Shown piece after piece: positions 1-8,753 of a DNA stretch of 64,000 nucleotides; positions within the stretch are counted from its first letter, which is position 1, and each line of letters starts with the position of its first letter. The notes under the pieces are model-generated. The model worked only from the letters and a program-made list of their open reading frames with translations, was not told the DNA's origin and searched no databases. The position numbers were made by a program, and so were the translations under genes. The stretch is from contig JBMNTP010000005.1 of the NCBI GenBank assembly GCA_050945795.1, positions 8,992-72,991 of the forward strand, in the 5' to 3' direction. The stretch comes from JBMNTP01 sp050945795 (lineage in GTDB: Bacteria > Bacillota > Clostridia > Christensenellales > MGBC116941).

Positions 1-399
1 GCCATAATAGTCGGCGCCGGCAACCTTGGCCGAGCGCTGCTCAACTATGAAGGCTTCTCCGACTACGGATTGAATATACTTGCCGCCTTCGACATTGACG
101 AATCGCTATGCGGCGCTACGCCGCACGGCAAAAAGATACTCCCGCTTTCTAAAATGAGCGCTCTTTGCGAGCGGCTAAAAATAGGCATAGGCATAATAGC
201 CGTACCGTCGGCGTCGGCGCAGGAGGTATGCGACATGCTAACTGATAAAGGTGTTAAGGCGATATGGAATTTCTCGCCTACATTTTTGCGGGTTCCGGAA
301 GGCGTGCTTGTGCAGAACGAGAATATCGCGGCGTCGCTGGCTGTACTATCAAAGCACCTGGCGCACCGCATGAACGATACCGCTTCGGCCGTAAGGTGA
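1..399 (+). CDS. rex: Redox-sensing repressor Rex, C-terminal part (5' end outside window)
   Basis: Rex senses the NADH/NAD+ ratio and represses fermentation and hydrogenase genes when NADH is low. The visible part opens inside the Rossmann fold with the glycine-rich loop VGAGNLGRALLNYEGF, then AAFDID and the typical C-terminal segment GVKAIWNFSP. The N-terminal winged helix lies outside the window, so operator specificity cannot be judged. The stop lies about 30 bp before a small [2Fe-2S] gene on the same strand, so it is probably the first gene of, or cotranscribed with, the hydrogenase operon. A second rex lies at 33623-34255. Confidence 0.93.
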   Translation, partial: AIIVGAGNLGRALLNYEGFSDYGLNILAAFDIDESLCGATPHGKKILPLSKMSALCERLKIGIGIIAVPSASAQEVCDMLTDKGVKAIWNFSPTFLRVPEGVLVQNENIAASLAVLSKHLAHRMNDTASAVR

Positions 400-430
400 A
401 CGGCGCGCGGCACCCAGGAAGGAGATAGCT

Positions 431-670
431 ATGGAACTTGTCATATGTGTCGGCAGCTCCTGTCATCTCAAAGGTTCGGCAAAAGTTGTGGAGCGGCTGC
501 AAAGCCTTATCGACAATAAAAATTTACAAGAGAAGGTTAATCTTCGCGGTTCTTTCTGCATGGGTAACTGCGTAGGAGGCGTAAGCGTGACGCTGGATGG
601 ACAGCTGTTTTCGCTTTCACCGGAAGATGCCACAACATTTTTTGATGCCGAGATAATGCCCCGGCTTTAA
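431..670 (+). CDS. Small thioredoxin-like [2Fe-2S] protein, NuoE C-domain type
   Basis: A 79-residue stand-alone version of the thioredoxin-like [2Fe-2S] domain of NuoE. The ligands fit the pattern: CVGSSC near residues 6-11 and FCMGNC near 43-48. The start has AAGGAG eight bases upstream. It probably relays electrons to or from hydrogenase subunits or the HydS-like protein next to it; that role is inferred from position. A paralogue closes the same operon at 7642-7890. It has no helical NuoE N-domain, so it is not a full NuoE. Confidence 0.85.
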   Translation: MELVICVGSSCHLKGSAKVVERLQSLIDNKNLQEKVNLRGSFCMGNCVGGVSVTLDGQLFSLSPEDATTFFDAEIMPRL

Positions 671-722
671 GCCTCTGTTACGCGCGATGATAGCGCGAGA
701 GGCAACCGCAAAGGAGTTATGT

Positions 723-2399
723 ATGGATAAGTATTTAATGCTCAAAAAATCCAACTGCAAAAACTGTTATAAATGCATTCGCCATTGCCCTGTTAAATCC
801 ATAAGCTTTCATTCGGATCAGGCCAATATAGTGCAGGACGAATGCATACTTTGCGGCCATTGCTTTGTTGCGTGCCCGCAAAACGCTAAAGAAATACGAA
901 ACGATTTAAGCGTGGCGAAACAGCTTATAGCGTCCGGCGCTCCGGTTTATGCCAGCATAGCCCCTTCCTTCGTAGCAAACTACGATAACGCAAACATACT
1001 ATCCATGGAAAAGGCGCTTAAGAAGCTGGGCTTTGCGGCTGTTGAGGAAACGGCGCTCGGAGCAACTATCGTTAAAAATAGATACGACGATATGGTGGAT
1101 GAAGGCAAGCACAGCATTATAATTTCCTCCTGCTGCCATACCGTCAATCTACTTATACAAAAATATTATCCGGAAGCGCTGCCAAACCTCGCTCATGTTC
1201 TTTCGCCTATGCAGGCGCACTGCCAGCGCATTAAAGACACCGACCCCTCGGCAAAAACCGTTTTTATAGGCCCGTGCATATCTAAAAAAGCCGAGGCCGA
1301 CAGTTATCCCGATGCGGTGGACTGCGCGCTTACATTTGAAGAACTATCCCAATGGCTAAACGATGAGGAAATAGCCTTTGAACAAGTAGTAGATGCCGGC
1401 ACAGAAGGACTGGCGCGGCTGTTCCCTACCACCGGCGGCATACTTAAAAGCATGAGAGCCGACAATCCGAATTTTGACTATATAGCGATTGACGGCATTG
1501 AAAACTGTATCAGCGGGCTTAAGGACATAATTTCCGGCCAGCTTAAAAACTGCTTTATTGAAATGTCTGCCTGCGTCGGCAGCTGCGTAGGCGGCCCGGC
1601 GATGGATGAAATACACCGAGCCCCCATAACCGATTATGTTTTAGTAAGCCGATACGCAAAGCCCAATGATTTTACGCTCGATATGCCCGAGGAGTCGGAG
1701 CTTTTTAAAGAGCTGCCGTTTTTAGGATTGCATCGCCAAATGCCGGGCAGCTCGGCGGTTGAAGAGGTTATGCGCCAGATGGGCAAAGCGCAGCCGGAAG
1801 ATGAGCTTAACTGCGGCAGCTGCGGTTATGATACCTGCCGGGATAAGGCGGTAGCGGTAATACTAGGCAAAGCCGATCTTACCATGTGCCTGCCCCACCT
1901 TAAAGAAAAGGCGGAGTCTTTCTCAGACACAATAATAAAAAATACGCCAAACGGCATTATCGTGTTGAACGAGCAGCTTGATGTGCAGCAGATTAACAGC
2001 GCGGCCTGTAGCATTATGAACATCCGCAACGCGCAAGACGTTATAGGCTCGCCCATAGTAAGGATACTTGACCCGCGCGTCTTCTTGAACGTTTTGCAAA
2101 CGGGGAAGATGTCGTTTGAAAAGAAAGTATACCTTGCCGAATATAAAAAGTATATCGAACAAACGGTGGTATACGACCGCAATTATCATATTCTTATATG
2201 CATTATGCGCGATATAACCGAAATGGAGAGGCAGCGACTAGGCAAAGAGGATTTAAGCCGCAAAGCCATTGAAATAACAAACGAGGTTATAGAAAAGCAG
2301 ATGCGCACCGTCCAAGAAATTGCGTCTTTGCTCGGCGAAACAACGGCGGAAACAAAAGTAGCGCTTATAAACCTCAAGGAGTCTTTACGGAATGAATAA
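723..2399 (+). CDS. hydS: HydS-like sensory [FeFe]-hydrogenase with C-terminal PAS domain
   Basis: A 558-residue protein. Two [4Fe-4S] ferredoxin motifs lie at about residues 12-22 and 41-51. The H-cluster domain has SSCCH (136-140), PCISKKAE (184-191) and SACVGSCVGG (282-291). An extra Cys motif NCGSCGYDTC (363-372) and a PAS domain (about 400-500) follow, and a helical tail ends the protein. This layout matches the putative sensory group C hydrogenases, thought to report H2 or redox state rather than turn over fast. I chose ATG 723 over 687 because AAAGGAG ends six bases before it. The next gene, a phosphatase, overlaps by 8 bp, so sensing is probably coupled to dephosphorylation. No N-terminal [2Fe-2S] domain is present. 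Confidence 0.88.
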   Translation: MDKYLMLKKSNCKNCYKCIRHCPVKSISFHSDQANIVQDECILCGHCFVACPQNAKEIRNDLSVAKQLIASGAPVYASIAPSFVANYDNANILSMEKALKKLGFAAVEETALGATIVKNRYDDMVDEGKHSIIISSCCHTVNLLIQKYYPEALPNLAHVLSPMQAHCQRIKDTDPSAKTVFIGPCISKKAEADSYPDAVDCALTFEELSQWLNDEEIAFEQVVDAGTEGLARLFPTTGGILKSMRADNPNFDYIAIDGIENCISGLKDIISGQLKNCFIEMSACVGSCVGGPAMDEIHRAPITDYVLVSRYAKPNDFTLDMPEESELFKELPFLGLHRQMPGSSAVEEVMRQMGKAQPEDELNCGSCGYDTCRDKAVAVILGKADLTMCLPHLKEKAESFSDTIIKNTPNGIIVLNEQLDVQQINSAACSIMNIRNAQDVIGSPIVRILDPRVFLNVLQTGKMSFEKKVYLAEYKKYIEQTVVYDRNYHILICIMRDITEMERQRLGKEDLSRKAIEITNEVIEKQMRTVQEIASLLGETTAETKVALINLKESLRNE

Positions 2400-3564
2400 C
2401 CTTTGCACCGATATCGGTTATAACAGCTTAAATAAATTCGGTGAACAGCTTTGCGGCGACCATGTCGAAATCGCCGAGCACGACGGCGGCACGGTAATAG
2501 TGTTAGCAGACGGACTTGGCAGCGGCGTTAAGGCAAATATACTCTCAACGCTTACCGCCAAAATCATATCAACCATGATGGCGAAATCTCTAAGCGTTGA
2601 GGAGTGCATAGCTACAATAGCCGCCACCTTGCCGGTTTGCGAGGTAAGGCGCATAGCTTATTCCACCTTTACAATAATCCATATTATACGAAATACCGCC
2701 GCCGAGATAATACAATACGATAATCCGCACGTGTTGCTTTTTAGAAACGGCAAAAACATTGAATACCCCAAGACAAAAGCGGAAATAGGCGGCAAGGTAA
2801 TTTATAAATCATATATACCCCTTGTCGAGAACGATGCCTTTGTAGCCGTAAGCGACGGAGCCATACACGCCGGAGTAGGGCGATCGCTCAATTTTGGCTG
2901 GCAGATAAACGATATTGCCCATTTCATAGAAAAGATGTACGACCCCGCCTGCACCGCGAAAACCATGAGCACCATACTTCTTGAGCAGTGCAACAGGCTC
3001 TACGATGGTCAGCCCGGCGATGATACCACAGTGTGCGCCGTAAGAATACGCCGCCGCGACCCGCTAAATCTTGTTATAGGGCCGCCCGCTAATCCAGAGG
3101 ACGACAGCAAAATGATGGCGCTGTTTTTCTCAAAGGAAGGCAAGCATATAGTCTGCGGCGGCACGACAGCATCAATAGCCTCAAAATATCTCGGCAAGCC
3201 GCTTGACGTCAATATGCCGCTTTATATAGATCCCGATATACCGCCCACCGCCAGCTTAGAAGGCGTAGACCTGGTGTCTGAAGGCGTTATAACGATAAAC
3301 AAAGTGCTGCAATACGCTGAAGACTATTTAGCAGACAATAATCTATATACCGAATGGAGCTGCAAAAAAGACGGCGCATCTCTTATAGCGCGAATGCTTT
3401 TCGAGGAAGCGACGGATATAAACTTTTTTGTAGGCAGAGCGGTAAATCCAGCCCATCAAAACCCCGATCTTCCAATAGGCTTTAGCATAAAGATGCGGCT
3501 GGTTGAAGAGCTGTCCGACGCGCTCAAGCGCATGGGCAAACGAATAAAGGTCAGTTATTTTTAA
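2392..3564 (+). CDS. SpoIIE-family PP2C-type protein phosphatase
   Basis: A 390-residue protein. An N-terminal PP2C/SpoIIE fold has metal-binding motifs VLADGLGSG (about 37-45), VSDGA (about 153) and GDDTTVCAV (about 205-213). A C-terminal part of about 170 residues is of unclear fold. Such phosphatases sit next to HydS genes in many Clostridia and presumably carry out the output step. The partner kinase or anti-sigma-like ATPase often found in such loci is absent here, so its substrate is unknown. It overlaps hydS by 8 bp, which suggests translational coupling, and AAGGAG precedes the start. Confidence 0.85.
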   Translation: MNNLCTDIGYNSLNKFGEQLCGDHVEIAEHDGGTVIVLADGLGSGVKANILSTLTAKIISTMMAKSLSVEECIATIAATLPVCEVRRIAYSTFTIIHIIRNTAAEIIQYDNPHVLLFRNGKNIEYPKTKAEIGGKVIYKSYIPLVENDAFVAVSDGAIHAGVGRSLNFGWQINDIAHFIEKMYDPACTAKTMSTILLEQCNRLYDGQPGDDTTVCAVRIRRRDPLNLVIGPPANPEDDSKMMALFFSKEGKHIVCGGTTASIASKYLGKPLDVNMPLYIDPDIPPTASLEGVDLVSEGVITINKVLQYAEDYLADNNLYTEWSCKKDGASLIARMLFEEATDINFFVGRAVNPAHQNPDLPIGFSIKMRLVEELSDALKRMGKRIKVSYF

Positions 3565-3590
3565 ATATAAAACGTTCAAAGGGAGGCATT

Positions 3591-4076
3591 ATGAATACTG
3601 CATTCAATTACAAAGACATCGACCACATCGTGGAGCAGCAAGGATGCAAGCCCAGCTCCATAATAGCCATTCTCCAGGACATACAGGAGCTGCACCGCTA
3701 CCTGCCCAAAGAGATATTCCCATACCTTAGCCGCCGCCTTAGCATAAGCGAGGCACAGATATACAGCGTGGCTACATTTTATGAAAACTTCTCCTTAGAA
3801 CCTAAAGGCAAATACATAATCCGCGTATGCGACGGCACCGCCTGTCATGTACGAAAATCTATACCTATATTAGAAAGAATGAAAAAAGAGCTCGGGCTCA
3901 CCGATAAAAAAGTTACAACCGATGATCTCCTGTTTACCGTTGAAACGGTATCCTGCCTTGGCGCATGCGGACTGGCGCCTGTAATAACGGTAAACGGCAA
4001 GGTATATCCCGCCGTTACTCCCGATTCGGCTGCCGCCTTGATAAAAGAGATCAAAGAGGAGGACGCAAATGCTTAA
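3591..4076 (+). CDS. hydC: NuoE-like [2Fe-2S] subunit of bifurcating hydrogenase
   Basis: A 161-residue protein with the full NuoE layout: a helical N-domain, then a thioredoxin-like [2Fe-2S] domain with ligands Cys80, Cys85, Cys122 and Cys126 (CDGTAC and CLGAC). It is the HydC/HndA-type subunit that joins the NuoF-like and HydA subunits. In related trimeric enzymes NADH and reduced ferredoxin are oxidised together to make H2. AAAGGGAGG precedes the ATG. It overlaps the next gene by 8 bp. HydC follows Thermotoga naming; other genera use different letters. Confidence 0.92.
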   Translation: MNTAFNYKDIDHIVEQQGCKPSSIIAILQDIQELHRYLPKEIFPYLSRRLSISEAQIYSVATFYENFSLEPKGKYIIRVCDGTACHVRKSIPILERMKKELGLTDKKVTTDDLLFTVETVSCLGACGLAPVITVNGKVYPAVTPDSAAALIKEIKEEDANA

Positions 4077-5946
4077 ATCAAGAACATACTTACAACAGCT
4101 GCGTGAAGGCTGCAAAACTGCGCTAGCTTCTGAAAAAACCCGTATACTCATATGCGCCGGCACCGGTTGCGTATCAAGCGGCGCGCTTGATATATACGAT
4201 CGGCTGCACGAACTTATAGACAAAGCGGGTCTTATATGCACATTGGAGCTGGCTGATGAACCACACGAAGATACCGTAGGACTTAAAAAGAGCGGCTGCC
4301 ATGGCTTTTGCGAAATGGGTCCTCTTGTGCGTATAGAGCCGCAGGGCTATCTTTATACAAAAGTTAATCTTGATGACTGCGACGATATAATAAGCAAAAC
4401 AATAGTTAACGGCGAACTTATAGAACGGCTCGCCTATAAAAAAGACGGTAAAATATACAGTTGTCAAGACGATATACCCTTCTATAAAAAGCAGCAGCGT
4501 CTAGTGCTTGAACATTGCGGGCATATCGACGCTACATCAATCCGAGAATACCTCGCCACCGGCGGCTACGCAGCCTTTGAAAAGGCGCTGTTTGATATGA
4601 GCGGTGACGATATTATAGACGAAATCACCAAAGCTAATCTGCGTGGCCGAGGCGGCGGCGGTTTTCCTGCCGGCCGCAAATGGGGACAGGTGCGCAGGCA
4701 GCCAGAGGGCAGTAAATACATTGTATGCAACGGCGACGAGGGCGACCCCGGCGCATTTATGGACAGAAGCATTATGGAGGGCGACCCGCACCGTATGCTC
4801 GAGGGCATGATGATAGCCGGCCTGGCGTGCGGGGCCGAGGAAGGATATATATACGTTAGAGCCGAGTATCCTATGGCTGTAAGCCGATTGGAACTCGCCA
4901 TAAATCAGGCGGAGGAGCTAGGGCTTTTGGGCGACAACATACTTGGCAGCGGATTCTCCTTCCGCTTCCATATAAACCGTGGCGCGGGAGCGTTTGTATG
5001 TGGAGAGGGCAGCGCGCTTACGGCGTCAATAGAGGGAAATCGCGGTATGCCCCGCGTAAAGCCGCCCCGCACGGTAGAGCAAGGCCTTTTTAACAAGCCC
5101 ACCGTTTTAAACAACGTTGAAACATTTGCTAACGTACCTTTAATTATTAACCGCGGCGCCGACTGGTACCGCAATATTGGCCCCGAGAAAAGCCCCGGCA
5201 CAAAAGCCTTCGCGTTAACCGGCAATATAGAGAATACCGGCCTTATAGAAGTGCCTATGGGTACTACGCTGCGCGAGGTTATATTCGATGTCGGCGGCGG
5301 AATGCGCGGTGGAGCTGAGTTTAAAGCGGTGCAGATAGGCGGGCCGTCGGGCGGCTGTCTTACAAAAGACCAGCTTGATTTGCCGCTAGATTTTGACTCT
5401 CTTAAAAAAGCAGGCTCTATGATAGGCTCCGGCGGCATGGTGGTAATGGATTCAAATACATGCATGGTTGAAGTCGCCCGCTTTTTCATGAACTTTACGC
5501 AGAATGAGTCGTGCGGCAAATGCGTGCCGTGCCGCGAAGGCACAAAGCGCATGCTCGAGATACTTAACCGCATAGTCGATGGCAAAGGCGAGAAGGGCGA
5601 TATAGATCTGCTGCTTGAGCTTGCGGATACAATAACCGAAACCGCGCTCTGCGGCCTTGGAAAGACAGCGGCGCTGCCGGTTATAAGCACCATAAACAGC
5701 TTTCGTGATGAATACGACGCGCATATAATCGACAAGCGCTGCCCCGCCGGCGGCTGCTCTAAGCTTAAGCGTATATACATAGTCCAAGAGCTTTGCAAAG
5801 GCTGCTCAAAATGCGCTAGGATCTGTCCGGTAACGGCTATTTCAGGCGTAATAAAAAAGCCGTATACAATCGATCAGTCCAAATGCATTAAATGCGAGGC
5901 TTGTATTCCCGCCTGCCCGTTTAAGGCGATAAAGGAGGCTTACTAA
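4069..5946 (+). CDS. hydB: NuoF-like NAD(H)/FMN subunit of bifurcating hydrogenase
   Basis: A 625-residue protein. The N-terminal thioredoxin-like [2Fe-2S] domain holds GTGCVSSGA (about 31-39) and GCHGFCEMG (about 76-84). The flavin/NAD core has LRGRGGGGFPAGRKW (191-205) and GDEGDPGAF (about 222). A [4Fe-4S] site SCGKCVPCREGT lies at about 480, and two C-terminal ferredoxin clusters lie at about 573-619 (CKGCSKCARIC, CIKCEACIPAC). The extra N- and C-terminal cluster domains are those of HydB/HndC, not of complex I NuoF. It binds NADH and FMN and is the likely site where electrons split. Its stop overlaps the hydA start by one base. Confidence 0.94.
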   Translation: MLKSRTYLQQLREGCKTALASEKTRILICAGTGCVSSGALDIYDRLHELIDKAGLICTLELADEPHEDTVGLKKSGCHGFCEMGPLVRIEPQGYLYTKVNLDDCDDIISKTIVNGELIERLAYKKDGKIYSCQDDIPFYKKQQRLVLEHCGHIDATSIREYLATGGYAAFEKALFDMSGDDIIDEITKANLRGRGGGGFPAGRKWGQVRRQPEGSKYIVCNGDEGDPGAFMDRSIMEGDPHRMLEGMMIAGLACGAEEGYIYVRAEYPMAVSRLELAINQAEELGLLGDNILGSGFSFRFHINRGAGAFVCGEGSALTASIEGNRGMPRVKPPRTVEQGLFNKPTVLNNVETFANVPLIINRGADWYRNIGPEKSPGTKAFALTGNIENTGLIEVPMGTTLREVIFDVGGGMRGGAEFKAVQIGGPSGGCLTKDQLDLPLDFDSLKKAGSMIGSGGMVVMDSNTCMVEVARFFMNFTQNESCGKCVPCREGTKRMLEILNRIVDGKGEKGDIDLLLELADTITETALCGLGKTAALPVISTINSFRDEYDAHIIDKRCPAGGCSKLKRIYIVQELCKGCSKCARICPVTAISGVIKKPYTIDQSKCIKCEACIPACPFKAIKEAY

Positions 5947-7649
5947 TGGAACAGAAATCTTATATGACAATTGACAGTATACCCGTTGAGATAAACGGCG
6001 AACAGAATGTGCTCCAGTTGATAAGAAAAGCCGGCATAAAACTACCCACTTTTTGTTACCACTCGGAACTCTCTATATACGGCGCTTGCCGCATGTGCAT
6101 GATAGAGAACGAATGGGGCGGATTAGATGCTGCCTGCTCCACTCCGCCAAAGGCGGGCGCCTGCGTTAAAACAAACACCAACCGGCTGCGTAAGCACCGT
6201 AAAATGATACTGGAATTGCTGCTCGCTAACCATTGCCGCGACTGCACCACCTGCAACAACAACGGCAAATGCAAGCTTCAGGATCTCGCTAAGCGCTTCC
6301 AGATAGACGGCGTTCGCTTTCCAAATACCGCCGAAAAGCCGGACATAGACGACTCCTCCGAATGCATAACACGCGACCGCAACAAATGCATACTCTGCGG
6401 CGACTGCGTGCGCATGTGCAAAGAGGTGCAAAACGTCGGCGCTATAGATTTTGCGCATCGCGGCAGCAGAATGACTATAAGCACCGCCTTTGATAAGCCG
6501 ATAGCAACATCAAATTGCGTAGGCTGCGGGCAATGCGCTGCGGTATGCCCGACGGGAGCCATTGTTGTAAAGGACAACTCTCAAAAGGTATGGCAAGAGC
6601 TTGACGACAGCGAAACAAAGGTTATAGCGCAGATAGCTCCGGCTGTCCGCGTGGCGATAGGGAAAGAGTTGGGCCTTGAGGAAGGCGAAAACGGCATGGG
6701 CCGCATAGTCGCGGCGCTGCGTCGCATGGGCTTCGATGAGATATTCGATACCGCCACAGGAGCCGACCTTACAGTGCTTGAAGAGGCGAATGAATTTATA
6801 AAGCGGCTTGAAAACAATGAGCCTTTGCCGCTGTTTACCTCCTGCTGTCCGGCATGGGTGCGTTATTGCGAGCTGCACCACCCCGAGCTTATTAAAAATG
6901 TTTCGACCTGCCGCTCCCCTATGCAGATGTTCGCTTCTGTTATAAAAGAGCAGTACAGCTCATCAAGCCGCCGTATAGTGCATGTAGCTATAATGCCGTG
7001 TACAGCTAAAAAGTTTGAGGCTCAGCGCGATGAATTCAGGCATGACGGCGTACCGCAGGTTGATTATGTAATAACAACGCAAGAACTAATACAGATGATA
7101 CAGGAATCCGGCATAGTATTCTCGGAGCTGGAGCCGGAGGCCGTAGATATGCCTTTTGGCACCGCAACAGGAGCCGGAGTAATATTCGGCGTAAGCGGCG
7201 GCGTTACAGAAGCGGTGCTGCGCCGCATATCATCCGATAAGTCAATCACTTCGCTTTTGGCAGTGCGTTTCCAAAACGTGCGCGGTATGCAGGGCATAAA
7301 AGAAACATCGTTTATGTACGGCGATCGCAAAATAAAAGCCGCTATAGTAAGCGGTCTTAACAACGCCGATCAGCTTATAAAGCGCATAAAGCAAGGCGAG
7401 AAGTACGATTTTATAGAGGTTATGGCCTGCCCCGGCGGATGCGTTAGCGGCGCGGGACAGCCGTTTGTCACATGGGATAACAGGGAAAAGCGCGGCGAAG
7501 GGCTTTATTCAGCCGACCGGCTTTGCAGCATAAAAAGGTCGGAGGAAAACCCACTTGTAATGCCGCTTTATAGTGGAGTACTAAAGGGCAGAGTGCATGA
7601 GATGCTGCATGTATCGTATGCGCCGGAACAAGGAGAAAGCCATGAATAA
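5946..7649 (+). CDS. hydA: NADH-dependent [FeFe]-hydrogenase catalytic subunit
   Basis: A 567-residue catalytic subunit. A plant-type [2Fe-2S] domain has Cys37, 48, 51 and 64; a His-Cys [4Fe-4S] site has His96, Cys100, 103 and 109; two [4Fe-4S] ferredoxin motifs lie at about 148-158 and 191-201. The H-cluster motifs are complete: TSCCPAW (298-304), MPCTAKK (350-356) and MACPGGC (493-499). The small-subunit domain closes the chain. It fits the trimeric group A enzymes with the two genes before it, where it makes or consumes H2 in the cytoplasm. It overlaps hydB by 1 bp and the following gene by 8 bp. Confidence 0.96.
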   Translation: MEQKSYMTIDSIPVEINGEQNVLQLIRKAGIKLPTFCYHSELSIYGACRMCMIENEWGGLDAACSTPPKAGACVKTNTNRLRKHRKMILELLLANHCRDCTTCNNNGKCKLQDLAKRFQIDGVRFPNTAEKPDIDDSSECITRDRNKCILCGDCVRMCKEVQNVGAIDFAHRGSRMTISTAFDKPIATSNCVGCGQCAAVCPTGAIVVKDNSQKVWQELDDSETKVIAQIAPAVRVAIGKELGLEEGENGMGRIVAALRRMGFDEIFDTATGADLTVLEEANEFIKRLENNEPLPLFTSCCPAWVRYCELHHPELIKNVSTCRSPMQMFASVIKEQYSSSSRRIVHVAIMPCTAKKFEAQRDEFRHDGVPQVDYVITTQELIQMIQESGIVFSELEPEAVDMPFGTATGAGVIFGVSGGVTEAVLRRISSDKSITSLLAVRFQNVRGMQGIKETSFMYGDRKIKAAIVSGLNNADQLIKRIKQGEKYDFIEVMACPGGCVSGAGQPFVTWDNREKRGEGLYSADRLCSIKRSEENPLVMPLYSGVLKGRVHEMLHVSYAPEQGESHE

Positions 7650-7890
7650 AATCGGCGTTTGCATAGGAAGCTCATGCCATTTAAAAGGCTCTTATAATGT
7701 GCTGCAAACGTTTCAACAGCTTTTAGAGGAGCATAAGCTGCATGATTCGCTGGAAATAGCGGCTCAGTTTTGTATGAAAGAGTGCCAAAACGGCGTTGCG
7801 GTGTCGTTTATGGATAAGACATACAGCGTATCTCCGGAAAACGCCGGGGCATTCTTTCGCTCAACGGTGCTGCCGGCTATAAAGAACTAA
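7642..7890 (+). CDS. Small thioredoxin-like [2Fe-2S] protein (second paralogue)
   Basis: An 82-residue protein similar to the one at 431-670: both begin with a (V/I)CIGSSCHLKGS-like stretch and end with a ferredoxin-like SPE(D/N)A segment. Cluster ligands are expected in CIGSSC (about 6-11) and FCMKEC (about 43-48). I chose ATG 7642 over upstream starts because AAGGAG lies at 7630-7635; it overlaps hydA by 8 bp. It probably works as an accessory electron carrier of the hydrogenase complex. It is the last gene of the operon, before two hairpins. Confidence 0.83.
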   Translation: MNKIGVCIGSSCHLKGSYNVLQTFQQLLEEHKLHDSLEIAAQFCMKECQNGVAVSFMDKTYSVSPENAGAFFRSTVLPAIKN

Positions 7891-7903
7891 CATAGACTTC
7901 CTT

Positions 7904-7939
7904 CGCCGCCCATGCTATCACTCACCGGTATGGGCGGCG
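7904..7939 (+). repeat. Inverted repeat after the hydrogenase operon
   Basis: A ten-base arm CGCCGCCCAT is matched exactly by ATGGGCGGCG after a 16-base spacer, just after the last operon gene. No T-run follows directly. It may protect the mRNA 3' end or work with the next hairpin. Confidence 0.55.
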
Positions 7940-7945
7940 GCGGTT

Positions 7946-7985
7946 GGCCGTTCCGTGCATCCTGCGGGACGGTCCTTTTTTTCTT
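7946..7985 (+). terminator. Rho-independent terminator of hydrogenase operon
   Basis: An imperfect GC-rich stem (GGCCGTTCCG with CGGGACGGTCC) is followed by a run of seven T. It lies between the + operon and the convergent ABC operon ending at 7995. Confidence 0.7.
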
Positions 7986-7994
7986 TAATACTGA

Positions 7995-8753
7995 TTATAT
8001 ATAATGCCTGCGCCAATACGCCTTAACATCGGTGCTTATATTGACAAGGTCTTGCGTTAGCGGTTCTTGCGGCTCTCGCATAATATCTGTAGCCGTTCCC
8101 TCCTCTATTATGCGCCCCTCACTCATAACCATAATTCTATCGCATATTTCACCCGCTAACGCTATATCGTGCGTCACCATAAGAAAGGCGGTATTTCTCC
8201 TCTTGGCTATGCCTTTTATAACCGCCGCCACATCATCTTTAACTTCTCTATCCAGCATAGATGTAGGCTCGTCTAAAAGCAGCACCGCCGGATTCATTAT
8301 AATCGCCCTCGCAATGCCCACCCTCTGCCTCTCTCCGCCGGACAGTTGTGCCGGCAGCCTGTTGGCATATTCATCATACGGCATATTAACAGCTTGAAGC
8401 GCCTTATAGACCTCCGCCTCGCACTCGCTAAATCGCCTTTTTATGCCTAAAAACATAAGCGGCTCGGCCACCGCCTTCTCAACGGTTAAAGTAGGGCAAA
8501 GCGAGGCGTAAGGGTCTTGACCGACAAGCCCTATCGGCGCATGCTTATGCACGCTGCCGCTATCCGGCTTTACAAGGCCGAGTATTATGTTTAAAAGCGT
8601 AGTTTTGCCGCAGCCGCTTGTGCCTATAATGCCTAAAGACTGCCCTTCATGCAATTGCAGGCTTACGCCGTCAACAGCTTTAACAACGCTTAGCTTTTTC
8701 CCCTCCCGCTTTTTAAAGCTTTTGCTTACATCATAAACTCTAAGGCAGCTCAC
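7995..8753 (-). CDS. Oligopeptide/nickel ABC transporter ATPase (OppF/NikE type)
   Basis: A 252-residue ATPase. Walker A GTSGCGKTT lies at about residue 43, the signature LSGGERQRVGIARA at about 141, and Walker B VLLLDEPTS follows, then a switch His (VTHD). It is the second ATPase of a five-part importer (binding protein, two permeases, two ATPases) transcribed toward lower coordinates. It overlaps the partner ATPase by 4 bp. The substrate cannot be told from sequence: family members carry peptides, nickel or sugars. It is the last gene of the operon. Confidence 0.92.
   Translation of the reverse strand: MSCLRVYDVSKSFKKREGKKLSVVKAVDGVSLQLHEGQSLGIIGTSGCGKTTLLNIILGLVKPDSGSVHKHAPIGLVGQDPYASLCPTLTVEKAVAEPLMFLGIKRRFSECEAEVYKALQAVNMPYDEYANRLPAQLSGGERQRVGIARAIIMNPAVLLLDEPTSMLDREVKDDVAAVIKGIAKRRNTAFLMVTHDIALAGEICDRIMVMSEGRIIEEGTATDIMREPQEPLTQDLVNISTDVKAYWRRHYI

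Noticed and set aside
4905..5798. 297-codon open frame on the minus strand opposite the NuoF-like gene
   Set aside because: It is a frame shadow of a highly conserved coding gene, low in complexity (Ser/Pro rich), and has no ribosome-binding site of its own.
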